A stretch of 38,178 nt of DNA from Hyphomicrobiales bacterium (lineage in GTDB: Bacteria; Pseudomonadota; Alphaproteobacteria; Rhizobiales; Rhizobiaceae): contig UEHQ01000053.1 of NCBI GenBank assembly GCA_900489925.1, forward strand, positions 1 through 38,178, given 5' to 3'. Under the pieces are notes generated by a model, which saw nothing but the letters and a program-made list of their open reading frames with translations, was not told the DNA's origin and did no database searches. The stretch's first letter is position 1; the number at the start of each line of letters is the position of its first letter. A program made the position numbers and the translations under genes. Shown piece by piece: positions 1-7,368 of the stretch.

Positions 1-245
1 ATCGCAGGATCTGCTCTAGCAGCGCCGAATATGCCGTTCATCAACCCTGCGATCGTAAAATCCACGTCCAGGCTTTCCCAATGGAGGCCGGTCTTGCCGA
101 GAAGCTTGACCTCCGCCAATGCGCAACAGTTGCATTTTCCAGGCCCTGTATTGATCGGGCGGGCACCATGAAGGCAGCGCCATTGGTAAAATCCACGACG
201 ATGCGGCCGGATGCCTCATCGAAACGGACTGATGCCGGAATGGGC
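1..245 (-). pseudogene. DUF2442-family remnant, frameshifted and cut by the window edge
   Basis: Reading the minus strand from about 245 downward gives a DUF2442-like sequence: IPASVRFDEASGR, then IVVDFTNGAAFMVPARS. Around 115-125 the frame is lost. In the shifted frame the family continues as LAEVKLLGKTGLHWESLDVD and then LMNGIFG, the usual C-terminal end. A single missing base (GCGCATTGG where GCGCAATTGG would keep frame) explains the break. No credible start codon is visible upstream. DUF2442 proteins are small, of unknown function, and often paired with DUF4160; no DUF4160 gene is visible here. The left end may run past the window. Confidence 0.6.
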
Positions 246-361
246 GTGCGGGCGCGTTCTGTCTCCCCCTTCAAGGAAGCTTGTCGGTAGTGACCCGACG
301 CCCTTCTCGAGTTGAAGCGGCTTGGGCTTGTCCGTGACGCCGCCAGGAAAATCGCGGGTTC

Positions 362-560
362 ATGACAGCAAATTTTCCACAGCATCGTTGTCGACGAGAA
401 CGTCGGATATTGCGCGGAGGCTTTCTTGGTATCGGCGCCAAGCCCGTTGCGATCCCGATTTCGGATCTCGAGTTCATGCGTGACGAAGATGGGGATGTCC
501 ATGCCGTCACGAGTTGGACAAAGGACGAACTCAAGATGATGCCAGAACATCACGACTGTG
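362..560 (+). pseudogene. PRC-barrel domain remnant
   Basis: The translation GGFLGIGAKPVAIPISDLEF, followed by an acidic turn and TKDELKMMPEH, matches the second half of bacterial PRC-barrel proteins (typical form VGGFLGIG-KPVAVPF). The preceding strand IVVDEN is present at 384-401 but in another frame. Only 14 bases lie between the two parts, where intact members have about ten residues, so an internal deletion has destroyed the gene. The N-terminal half and start are absent. After about position 555 the reading is unrelated. Intact homologues are usually exported or membrane-linked proteins of unclear role. This is debris, not a working gene. Confidence 0.5.
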
Positions 561-633
561 CTCCTGCCCACGCCATCCTTGACGCTTCTGAGGTCGTTGG
601 AAACTATGGAACATCGCCAGGCAAAGCTGAGGC

Positions 634-1911
634 TTACCCTTTGAATGACCAGAATATGGAAAGTGGTAGAGCGAACATATTCTTTCCGAAGCTGAGCACT
701 CTGTCGCCCATGTAGACGACTATTCCAATAACATTCCATGCCTTGCCTGGCCCCTCGTCTCTGAAAGAGATCAAGTGACGGAAATCAGCTGCGTCCACTG
801 CGGCGGAAGTTTTCATTTCGAAACCGACAAGGGTTCTATCCGTTTCAGCAATGATGTCGATTTCACGTTTTTCGTGCCGCCAATGATAGAGACGCCAGTC
901 ACGGTCTTGGAGCGGTAGCGACTTCCATAGCTCATTGTGAACGAAGTTTTCGAATAAACCGCCTAGCGCCGTTGGGTTCGCGCCTATGTTGAAACTCGAC
1001 AAATTCATGCTGCGCAGCGCGGTTACTATTCCGGTGTCCACGAGGTGGATTTTGGGGTGCCGGACATCACGCCCCGTTTCACCAGACGTCCATGCTGGAA
1101 GTCTTCTGAGCAGGGTGAGCTTCGTCAGTATGTCCAGGTATGTTTCTGTGGTGGGTCTTTGTACGGAAATGTCTTCTCCCAGCTTGCTGACATTTAGCTC
1201 GTTCCCGACCCTGGCTGCCAACTGGTCGACCAACCGGCGCATCTTATCCAGTTTTCGGATTTTGAGGACGTCAGCAACGTCGCGTTCAACAATGCTGTCG
1301 ATATAGTCCCGGTATCGCCGCCGGCGCGGTTGCTCACTTAAATTTCGTATTTCCGGGAACCCGCCGGCGATAATTAGCTCTATGTATTCTGCCCGAGACA
1401 GAACCGGGGGCTTTGGTAGTTTCGCCGGGTCAGGACCTCCGTCGGTTGATGCCCAATCAAGGACTCTCGACGCTCCCGTCCGATTGATTTCCGCCATGCT
1501 CAACGGAAGCATGTTCATTGTGTGGACACGGCCCGCGAGCGAGTCGGCGACGTGCGACGATGTGAAGATGTTCGACGAGCCAGTGAGGACGAACTGACCC
1601 ATTTTCCGATTCTCATCGACGGCCTTTTTCAGGGCGAGCGCAAGCTTCCTCGATCGCTGGGCTTCATCTATGATTAAAGGCCCTTCTGGCGTTTCAGCGA
1701 CCAGAGCGTCAAGTTGCGTTTTGGGATCGGCTTCTATTGCGGCCAGGATGTTTTCATCATCCAAGGTTACGAATTTCCCCACCTTCAACAGGTCTCGGAC
1801 GAGAGTGGTCTTTCCAACCTGTCGGGGTCCAACGATGTTCACCACGCGAGCGGAAGCGAGCGCCCATGAAAGCTCTGATTCCAAATGACGTGCTAAAAGT
1901 GGCTCTTCCAT
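634..1911 (-). CDS. AAA_14 ATPase with DUF4143 domain
   Basis: The 425-residue protein has a Walker A motif GPRQVGKTT at residues 28-36, Walker B LIIDEAQ at 79-85 and the sensor-like LTGSSN near 110, so it is an AAA_14 ATPase. The second half is a DUF4143 region with a winged-helix-like part (about 205-270). Its C-terminus contains REIDIIAE followed by GFEMKTS, the spacing of a PD-(D/E)xK nuclease fold. Proteins of this family are common on mobile elements and their role is not established; some sit in toxin-antitoxin-like loci. It stands alone. Its upstream region carries a phased direct-repeat array (separate entry), which suggests dedicated control. Length fits the family (about 380-430 residues). 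The last ~20 residues are unusual and may be replaced sequence. Confidence 0.85.
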   Translation of the reverse strand: MEEPLLARHLESELSWALASARVVNIVGPRQVGKTTLVRDLLKVGKFVTLDDENILAAIEADPKTQLDALVAETPEGPLIIDEAQRSRKLALALKKAVDENRKMGQFVLTGSSNIFTSSHVADSLAGRVHTMNMLPLSMAEINRTGASRVLDWASTDGGPDPAKLPKPPVLSRAEYIELIIAGGFPEIRNLSEQPRRRRYRDYIDSIVERDVADVLKIRKLDKMRRLVDQLAARVGNELNVSKLGEDISVQRPTTETYLDILTKLTLLRRLPAWTSGETGRDVRHPKIHLVDTGIVTALRSMNLSSFNIGANPTALGGLFENFVHNELWKSLPLQDRDWRLYHWRHEKREIDIIAETDRTLVGFEMKTSAAVDAADFRHLISFRDEGPGKAWNVIGIVVYMGDRVLSFGKNMFALPLSIFWSFKG

Positions 1912-1944
1912 AACGGTCGCCCCGTGTAAGTCAGCATTCGGTGG

Positions 1945-2036
1945 AATGTATAATATCGATGACGAACAATGTATAGTAGAGATTCCGAAAAATGCTCATT
2001 ACAAGATACGTAAAATGTATATTAAGAATGGCGGAA
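1945..2036. repeat. Four phased 23-bp direct repeats upstream of the AAA_14 gene
   Basis: Units begin at 1945, 1968, 1991 and 2014, exactly 23 bp apart. Three open with AATGTATA; the third opens with AATGCTCA. All four share AATG at unit positions 1-4, TA at 10-11, CG at 19-20 and A at 22. A weak fifth unit may follow at 2037. The block is AT-rich against GC-rich surroundings and ends about 34 bp before the start codon of the ATPase gene (minus strand). Tandem spacing near two helical turns suggests cooperative protein binding, either an operator array or iteron-like sites. No partner protein is identified. Confidence 0.6.
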
Positions 2037-2581
2037 AACGTACGTCAGGCCAATGTGGCAATCAAATTTCCAAACCTTTAGCCTCGTCTTCGAAGGGGTC
2101 GCAGGCGTGGCCACCTCAGGAGAGGGATGCTGACGGCCGCCTGCCGGTGGGGGTGGAGTGGTCGACTCTTCGTGGCGCTCTCTCAATCATGTCCACGCGC
2201 CGGGCGGCATGGCGAGAGTCGATCTAGGTAAGCGGATACCGTCAATTCGCTGCCTTGGGTTTGTGTCTTTCTGACTGGCCAGTCGGCGACTGCCAGTTCC
2301 ATTGCATGAGTTATAGGGGTCGTTTCTATAGCTCGCGAGAAGTCGCCTTTATGAGCTATGTCAAGCATCGCTATCGGGATTGCGCGCAGCGTCCCTCCCC
2401 CGGCATCCCGTCCACTGCGAATCGTCCATGACGGCTTGCCTCGATACCCCTCCGCCCTAGTTCTCGCGGTGCTGGTTTGGGCCCGTTGACCGCAGAGCCA
2501 GTTTTCCGACAAGGCGCCCAATCTGAACATCGAGTGCTGGTGCAGCGTTGGGAAGGGTGGGTTGCCAAGTTGGAGAAAAGA
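2037..2581. other. No gene recognised
   Basis: Both strands contain only short open frames without ribosome-binding sites or recognisable domains. A short inverted repeat (ACTGGC at 2274 and GCCAGT at 2292) is the only structure noted. The region probably holds decayed sequence between the ATPase control region and the heme oxygenase fragment. Confidence 0.4.
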
Positions 2582-2878
2582 TTGACTAGTAACGAACGAC
2601 GCTTTGCGCTCAAGAAACGCACCCAGACGGCACATCAGCGGCTGGATGCCGCGGTGGTTTTCGATACGGTTGAGGAGTATCGCCGCTATCTGATCGGACT
2701 AAGCACGTTCCGATCCGCGATGGATGGAGCGTTGCGTCGTGTCGCGTGGCCTGCGGGCTGGTTCTGGCGCCCAACCTTGCTTGCGGGATCGCTAGCCAGC
2801 GATGCCATCGACCTGGGTTTGCCTGCCATTCTACCTTCGTGCCAGCGGAGACCTAAAGCGACGCCGACGCGATGCTGA
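2582..2878 (+). pseudogene. Heme oxygenase N-terminal fragment
   Basis: A TTG start at 2582 lies six bases after GGAG. The product begins with RFALKKRTQTAHQRLDAAV and continues with YRRYLIGLSTFR, then WPAG, PTLLAG and LASDAIDLGLP. This is the N-terminal pattern of the bacterial biliverdin-producing heme oxygenase family, where the histidine in TAHQRLD would be the proximal heme ligand. The match stops near residue 80. Intact enzymes are about 190-200 residues and continue with a second helical half that is missing. The last ~15 residues (CQRRPKATPTRC) look unrelated, so the gene is truncated and almost certainly inactive. In rhizobia such genes often sit near bacteriophytochromes; none is present here. 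Confidence 0.55.
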
Positions 2879-2894
2879 CATCCACGATAGACTG

Positions 2895-3236
2895 CTAGAA
2901 CCGCTTCGAAACCTCGTACTCGCTTCCTTCCCAGGAGCGTAGCTCGCCGGCTTCACACGTGTAAGCCTCGTCCGTTTCGTCCAATGCAATGCCGATGCCA
3001 TCAATGTTCGGATCGTCGAAAGTGATGAGAACCCTCGATTTGGGGATTTTCCGCTCCCGGAAGTCTTTCAACATGAAGGCAAGGCATCGGCCATTCTTCT
3101 TGCTGGTGCTCGCCTGAATGTGCCTGTCAATCTTGGGATCTATCTTTGACAGCGCCAGCGTTTCTGCTCGGGTTGCTTCTGACAACGTCAGGGCTGGTAG
3201 GGCTATAACGGCCGTTTTTATCATGCGCATTGTCAT
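2895..3236 (-). CDS. Small exported protein of unknown function
   Basis: The 113-residue product starts with two basic residues and a hydrophobic run (IKTAVIALPALTLS) ending in ATRA-ET, a plausible signal peptide with cleavage near residue 24. The mature part is hydrophilic, with two cysteines (GRCLAF and YTCEAG) that could form a disulfide bond in the periplasm. No family was recognised. An alternative start is the Met two codons downstream (MRMIK). The ribosome-binding site is weak. It runs in the same direction as the next small gene at 3295-3528, which lies upstream of it by about 60 bp, so the two could share a transcript. Confidence 0.5.
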   Translation of the reverse strand: MTMRMIKTAVIALPALTLSEATRAETLALSKIDPKIDRHIQASTSKKNGRCLAFMLKDFRERKIPKSRVLITFDDPNIDGIGIALDETDEAYTCEAGELRSWEGSEYEVSKRF

Positions 3237-3294
3237 GGTCTCGGCCCCGGCTACATCATCATACAGCCTATGAGGTCAGCGAACCCCACGAGCG

Positions 3295-3528
3295 TCAACC
3301 CCTTTTCACAGTCCTGGCGTCATAGCCGTTCCAAGAGCCGCCAGGTATTGGACCCTGGTATGAGATCCACGATGTCAACATGAGCGCCTCCGTAAGCTCA
3401 CCGGGACCGAAACCGTACGAAACCAGGAAAGTCCCGATTGTTGACATGCTGACCGCTGCACCGGGCTTCGCGCCGGTTGAGCGAAGCAGGTCAGTTATGG
3501 CTCGCCTGGCTTCGGCGCGGCGGTCCAT
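3295..3528 (-). CDS. Small hypothetical protein (77 residues)
   Basis: The start codon at 3528 is preceded by GGAGG seven bases upstream, a strong ribosome-binding site that supports a real gene. The product is MDRRAEARRAITDLLRSTGA and so on, with an N-terminal basic amphipathic helix, a glycine-rich middle (YGFGPGEL) and a tail rich in Trp, Gly and Pro. No signal peptide, membrane segment or known domain is visible. It lies about 60 bp upstream of the exported protein gene on the same strand. Function unknown. Confidence 0.5.
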   Translation of the reverse strand: MDRRAEARRAITDLLRSTGAKPGAAVSMSTIGTFLVSYGFGPGELTEALMLTSWISYQGPIPGGSWNGYDARTVKRG

Positions 3529-3682
3529 TTAACATCCTCCAATGTCTCGTCACCTGACGCTACCTCGATTGAAGCGACCTAACGAGCAGTCATATGATTT
3601 GGGCCATTAGGAATAGGTTAAATACAAAGATGCACCTCACAGAGCCGTAGCTCTCATAACCGAACGCGCCGCGCCGCGAGGA

Positions 3683-3910
3683 GTGCGCAACCCAGCTGCC
3701 GCCTCTGGATTTACGCAAAGAGGTACATCCGAGCAGCGCGAGTTTGGTGGAGTGGAGGCTCGCTTGGTCAAAGACAATCGAGCTCAGATCGCCTTCTCAA
3801 TTCAGGTAGAAGACGGCGTTCTCTTTTTCGCAACGGTTCTGGTTGATGCTAAAGTGCCGTCCCAATTAGCAGTCGCCCTCTACCACAATTGGCAGCATCG
3901 CTTTCCATGA
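3683..3910 (+). CDS. Uncharacterised 75-residue protein, weakly supported
   Basis: The frame encodes a product whose second half (RAQIAFSIQVEDGVLFFATVL and on to LAVALYHNWQHRFP) has a regular pattern of beta strands and a closing helix. No clear ribosome-binding site supports the first ATG; an internal GTG near 3755 is possible. The stop codon overlaps the ATG of the next small frame by four bases (ATGA), which hints at translational coupling. No family recognised. Confidence 0.3.
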   Translation: MRNPAAASGFTQRGTSEQREFGGVEARLVKDNRAQIAFSIQVEDGVLFFATVLVDAKVPSQLAVALYHNWQHRFP

Positions 3911-4089
3911 GAAAGATTCAGATACTCGCCGTCGCCGGACTGATGGCCGGTCTCGCGGTGCTAAATTCGGCGTTTACGGCGCGTCCCAATCCGAACCCAC
4001 CTGACTTCCAATATAATCCCAGGACATCCAGAAACCCGGCTTGTCATGCTGGGTTCAGGCCCACCAATAATTGGACCTGCCGTTTTTGA
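3907..4089 (+). CDS. Possible small secreted protein
   Basis: The 60-residue frame begins MRKIQILAVAGLMAGLAVL, a convincing signal-peptide shape (two basic residues, then a hydrophobic core), followed by a short Pro/Asn/Arg-rich tail with two cysteines. It overlaps the preceding frame by ATGA. No homologue is recognised and the mature part is only about 35 residues, so it may be chance. Kept because of the coupling and the signal sequence. Confidence 0.3.
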   Translation: MRKIQILAVAGLMAGLAVLNSAFTARPNPNPPDFQYNPRTSRNPACHAGFRPTNNWTCRF

Positions 4090-4101
4090 CGCCCAGTTCG
4101 C

Positions 4102-4338
4102 GTGAGGCATCGAAGCGCGCCCCAGTGGGTCAGCAGATTGAGCTGGTTGCGGACTATGGAGACCGGCTCAGCAGATTGTTCGGTGAAGGTGAGCGCGTCC
4201 GCTGGTTGCGTTGTGATCGTGACGGGCGCTGCGCCAAAGGACGTTTTTGCTCTTGCCGATAGTGCACTATACGCCGCCAAGCGCGACGGAAAGAGCGGGT
4301 TTCGCTTGATCGGATTCAAGGGTGCTAACGCGGCATAG
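4102..4338 (+). pseudogene. GGDEF-domain C-terminal remnant
   Basis: The last third of this frame reads SVKVSASAGCVVI, then DVFALADSALYAAKRDGKSG and FRLIG. That is the conserved C-terminal end of a GGDEF (diguanylate cyclase) domain: the VS-SAG strand, then the ADxALYxAKRxG helix. The GGDEF signature itself and everything before it are absent, and the upstream reading does not match the family. No ribosome-binding site precedes the frame. It is a leftover of a c-di-GMP enzyme gene and cannot be active. Confidence 0.5.
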
Positions 4339-4535
4339 TCTCCATCTGAGTGCCTTGGGCGCGGGCCACTTCCATCTCCCCTGACCCGGCTGCCTGGTTT
4401 ACCCTGGAGGCAGGTGAGCACTGGTTACCAGTTGCGCTTTCAGTTTTGCTGTTTGGAGGCCCAGCTCGATGAACCGCCGCGCATGCTCTGCAAGTGCTAC
4501 GTTGTCGCTCCAGAGGTTCCGCCAGATCGCCGTTT

Positions 4536-4691
4536 TCAGTGACAGGTCCTTGTCGACAATCGTTGTGGAGAATGACTCGAACGTGACAAAGTCATCCCAT
4601 CGATGGCTTGGGCGTCCAACCATACGACCACTGCCCCATCAGGAACCGGTTTCCACGGCTCGGATATAACATTGGTGTCCAGCAAGATCAT
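4536..4691 (-). pseudogene. fitB: FitB-type PIN toxin, truncated after about 30 residues
   Basis: An ATG at 4691 overlaps the fitA stop by four bases (ATGA), the normal fitAB arrangement. The product begins MILLDTNVISEPWKPVPD and continues to VVWLDAQAI, the opening of FitB-like PIN-domain ribonucleases, including the first catalytic aspartate (D5). After residue 30 the match ends and the frame stops 21 codons later. Intact FitB is about 140 residues with three further acidic residues, all missing here. The downstream minus-strand frame (4399-4623) does not look like a PIN domain, so the 3' part was replaced rather than merely frameshifted. The toxin should be inactive. Confidence 0.65.
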
Positions 4692-4942
4692 TCGAAGGTC
4701 ATCGGTTCGGCAGGCGTCTTATCGCGACCTTTCTGAAGGGTTTCAACGTCGCTATCGGAAAGCCCAGCGTCGCGGCCAATAGCCGCCAACAAAGAGCCAA
4801 GCTTAACACGCTCAGAGGGACGAACAGCGGCCTCAAGAATGGCACGGATCTCCGCCTCGGTGCTTCGGCCATGATAAGCCGCGCGCAACCGCAGGGCACG
4901 ATGTGTCTCCTCAGAAAGATTCCGAATAGTGACCGCCGGCAT
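4688..4942 (-). CDS. fitA: FitA-like ribbon-helix-helix antitoxin
   Basis: From the ATG at 4942 the protein is 84 residues: MPAVTIRNLSEETHRALRLR and then the helix-turn-helix part AAYHGRSTEAEIRAILEAAV. This is the Arc/MetJ ribbon-helix-helix fold of FitA/VapB antitoxins, with the beta strand VTIRNLS. The C-terminal tail normally inserts into the FitB active site. The ATG is preferred to the GTG at 4951 because AAGGTGA lies just upstream of it and the operator overlaps it. The cognate toxin is truncated, so FitA is probably an orphan: it could still autorepress or neutralise a related toxin. Confidence 0.8.
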   Translation of the reverse strand: MPAVTIRNLSEETHRALRLRAAYHGRSTEAEIRAILEAAVRPSERVKLGSLLAAIGRDAGLSDSDVETLQKGRDKTPAEPMTFE

Positions 4943-4979
4943 TGATATCACCTTTGTGAAAACGATAGCACTGATATCA
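4943..4979 (-). promoter_or_regulatory. Probable FitA operator
   Basis: On the minus strand TGCTATCG is followed after 12 bases by TGATATCA (+ strand 4963-4970 and 4943-4950). Another TGATATCA lies at 4972-4979. The half-site arrangement resembles the TGCTATCA/TGATAGCA inverted repeat known for gonococcal FitAB. It directly precedes the fitA start codon, so autoregulation is the likely role. Confidence 0.55.
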
Positions 4980-4980
4980 A

Positions 4981-5584
4981 AACATGCAGAAGGATACTAA
5001 TTTCCAAGAGCTCAGTGACGAGGAAAAAAATGATGTTTGTTCAGGTCGCCCGCCTACCACGGACAAACAATATCAGGCGCCGGTCGACAGGCAGGTGTCG
5101 CCAGCGCGAACGAGGAGGCACCGAAGCGGCGTCTTTCGGCAGTAGGCAAGGTCGGATTTGCGGGCCTAACGACGTCACGTTTGTTGCCAACCACCATTCA
5201 AGACATGCCTTGACGTCACACAACCTCCAGAACCCGCTCCCTCTGATATGCGTCGATGGCGACAATCGTGCCCTGGGCCGGGTCGACATGGAAACTGGCG
5301 GAGGTTTGGCGGGCTTACAGCCTTCCGCGCGGCGCCGAACATGACTTGACGGCTAGCTGCGCATCTGCAGCGGTTCAACGGGGCCGAATGAAGTCGGTTT
5401 CCTTTCGCGCTGCAACACGAATTTTTGAAAGTCACCATTAAAATCGATCGAAGATTTTATAATCGTTTTAACCCCTTGCCTCTCGACACCGTTGCGGTAA
5501 TTGGCTCGTCTACGCCGGGTTCGCGAGAGCGACCAAAAGCAACGCCAGAAAATCTCACTCTCATCCCGGGCTGCCGAAGAGCCG
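4981..5584. other. No intact gene; possible coding debris
   Basis: No frame with a ribosome-binding site and recognisable domain was found. A short minus-strand stretch near 5220-5310 reads SASFHVDPAQGTIVAIDAYQ then RERVLEVV and a stop, which looks like the C-terminal tail of a protein whose body is missing. The rest, including the AT-rich part at 5440-5480, is likely the promoter region of the NUDIX gene. Confidence 0.35.
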
Positions 5585-6157
5585 ATGGCTAATGAGGCGT
5601 CCGGCGAGCCACATTTCGATATGCCACGAAAAAGAACATCCGAAAAAGCTCACGAGGCCAAACCAAAATCGCTTCTGAAACAGCTGGCGGCCGTGCCCGA
5701 TAAACTGTTCACGGGCAAGTTTCGCCAGCAATTCGCCGCGCTGTGCTTTCGCTACAGGCAAGACGGAGAAGGCATTGAGATCCTGGTGGTCACCTCACGC
5801 GACAGTGGCCGGTGGATCATCCCGAAGGGCTGGCCGATGGAAGGCAAGCAGCCCTACAAGGCGGCAGCGATCGAGGCCCGGGAAGAAGCTGGCGTACGCG
5901 GCAAGGCAAGGAAGAAACCGATCGGGAGATACACCTACTTGAAGCTTTTGGGGGATGGTGACGTCGTACCCTGTATCGTCGACATCTTCCAGATCGAGAT
6001 CAGGAAGTCGACTGGCACGTTCAAGGAGCACGGCGAGCGAACGATCGCCTGGGTCAGTCCCGATGAGGCAGCGCGGCGCGTTCGAGAGGTGGAATTGAAG
6101 TCGATGTTGGTGGAATTCAAGCCTCAAGGGCGGCGGGCAGGATCCAAGGGCTCTTGA
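5585..6157 (+). CDS. NUDIX hydrolase, diphosphoinositol-polyphosphate-hydrolase-like
   Basis: The NUDIX core begins near residue 45 (FRQQFAALCFRY) and contains GRWIIPKGWP followed by AAAIEAREEAGVRG. The helix keeps the catalytic glutamates (EAREEAG), but relative to the classic box the GX5E glutamate is lysine and the arginine before the first glutamate is isoleucine. The GRWIIPKGWP lead-in is typical of a Rhizobiales subgroup resembling DIPP enzymes, which hydrolyse diphosphate bonds. A basic N-terminal extension of about 40 residues precedes the domain. The start is uncertain: ATG 5585 was chosen; a TTG at 5501 and ATG at 5621 are in frame. It stands alone; substrate unknown. Confidence 0.75.
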   Translation: MANEASGEPHFDMPRKRTSEKAHEAKPKSLLKQLAAVPDKLFTGKFRQQFAALCFRYRQDGEGIEILVVTSRDSGRWIIPKGWPMEGKQPYKAAAIEAREEAGVRGKARKKPIGRYTYLKLLGDGDVVPCIVDIFQIEIRKSTGTFKEHGERTIAWVSPDEAARRVREVELKSMLVEFKPQGRRAGSKGS

Positions 6158-6380
6158 GAATAGCGCTAGGCCGCCTCTCACGTGTGCGACGGTGGTGCAA
6201 AGCTTGGGTTGGGCAGGATCGTCCGAATCCGTCATCGGCTCGACGTTGACGGCCTGTTCCGCCCTCGCGGGAACCTGCGAATGGCGGTGAGGCCGGCAGC
6301 CTCTTTCGGCGGGGCATTTCGATCAGCCGGACTTGGTCGAAGTCGGCCAAAGAACGTGGATGTGAAAACCTCTCGGCGCT

Positions 6381-6758
6381 CTATCCAATGGTCGCTATTG
6401 CTTCTTCGAAGGCTCGAACACCGTCGTAACCGAGCTGCGCAGGCATCCGGCCGGAACTGATCAACCCCTCTGTGCTCATTTTGAAAAGCTTCAGGTATGC
6501 CCTGCCTTTGTCATTCAGCATGCCTCGATAGCTGTGCAGTTGACCAGTCAGAATTTCGGCCGAAACATATTCGGCGATCATCAGGTTGGCCGCATCTTTT
6601 ACCGACCACCCTTTCTTCAAAATCAGGTCTGCCGCGAACGTACCCTGATGAGTCAGCTGCCTGAAGATATCGTGCGCGACAGCATCGATAGCCTTTTCAA
6701 CGGAGCCACCCTTGCCTCGACACCGGATCCGGAATTTCTCGACTTCCATCCAAAGCAC
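6381..6758 (-). CDS. Uncharacterised protein (about 125 residues)
   Basis: The product is mostly helical and soluble, for example AIDAVAHDIFRQLTHQGTFA then DLILKKGWSVKDAANLMIAE. It has one cysteine and no signal peptide or membrane segment. Two starts are possible: GTG at 6758 with GAAG four bases upstream, or ATG at 6749 without a clear ribosome-binding site. Coding character is good across the whole frame, and the opposite-strand frames look like shadows. No family recognised. It is isolated, more than 200 bp from either neighbour. Confidence 0.55.
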   Translation of the reverse strand: MLWMEVEKFRIRCRGKGGSVEKAIDAVAHDIFRQLTHQGTFAADLILKKGWSVKDAANLMIAEYVSAEILTGQLHSYRGMLNDKGRAYLKLFKMSTEGLISSGRMPAQLGYDGVRAFEEAIATIG

Positions 6759-7089
6759 TGAACTTCGGGCGAAAACGCTGCATGTTTCCGTTTGAAGAAC
6801 CCGAACATCTCACCTCGCGCCTGTTGAATGCATTCGCCTCTATTAGAGACTCCTAAGCTGATTCACCGCGTTTCGTCCATCACGCGCAGGATTGACTTCG
6901 GTTTATCGAGCGATCGATGTAACGACGCCAGCCGGCGGAGAAACGCAGGATCCTGGCCGGTCGTTGGTGCGTGGGGCATGCTGGAGGCGCGATGAGCGCA
7001 GGTCGGATTACGAGCCCCGCTACAAACGCATCCTGAGGTCAGGAGACCCTGTTCCCGGAACAATCGTGGCCTTGGCGCATTAAAAGAAA
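6759..7089. other. No gene recognised
   Basis: Short frames exist on both strands but none has a ribosome-binding site or protein-like pattern. No terminator or long repeat was seen. It may simply separate the unknown gene from the tRNA-like element. Confidence 0.35.
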
Positions 7090-7202
7090 AGTCGGGCGTA
7101 AGCGTAATCGGAGCCCGGTGCTCTCCTTATCCTCGGTCATCCTGAGGTTGCCTCCAGCTTTCGAGCTGTGACGCGGGGTTCGAATCTCTGCCCCGACTGC
7201 CA
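7090..7202 (+). other. tRNA-like sequence, possibly a pseudo-tRNA or attachment-site remnant
   Basis: The segment opens with AGTCGGG and closes with CCCGACT-G-CCA, a perfect 7-bp acceptor-like pairing with a discriminator G and encoded CCA. Before that lies a T-arm with the TTCGAAT loop and a CGGGG/CTCTG stem (two wobbles). A 5-bp stem CCTCG/TGAGG at 7131-7147 encloses a 7-base loop GTCATCC, which would place CAT at the anticodon. CAGCT-TTCG-AGCTG could be a long variable arm. Against a functional tRNA: the D-arm region is about 15 bases too long, and the T-stem/acceptor register fits either a 7-bp acceptor plus 6-bp T-stem or a mismatched normal fold. It could be a decayed tRNA left at an integration site. 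Confidence 0.35.
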
Positions 7203-7368
7203 ATGCACTCATCAAATCAGCTCGCGCGACAGCTGCTCTGCCGAAGGATGGGATGCCGACTCCGGCGCGGCGGGACAGAGGGTCTGTCATCCATGGGACA
7301 ACCGTCGCAGACCCCGGCCGGGCCGCTTAAACCGACGGCTCATTTCGAGCTGCATCCCCTGCCGCTTT

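Noticed and set aside
41..739. Minus-strand 232-residue frame as one protein
   Set aside because: Only the last ~60 residues resemble a protein family (DUF2442), and even there the frame breaks; the upstream part is the shadow of the PRC-barrel remnant.
1945..2036. CRISPR array
   Set aside because: Units are contiguous 23-bp repeats without spacers and no cas genes are present.
1946..2227. Plus-strand 93-residue frame over the 23-bp repeats
   Set aside because: It has no ribosome-binding site, its composition changes abruptly, and the repeat period is not a multiple of three, so the repeats are not coding.
4399..4623. Minus-strand frame after fitB as the toxin's missing half
   Set aside because: It lacks the PIN acidic residues and does not follow the FitB pattern; no family could be assigned.
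7090..7202. Functional tRNA gene
   Set aside because: The D-arm region is too long and the T-arm/acceptor register is irregular, so only a tRNA-like element is claimed.
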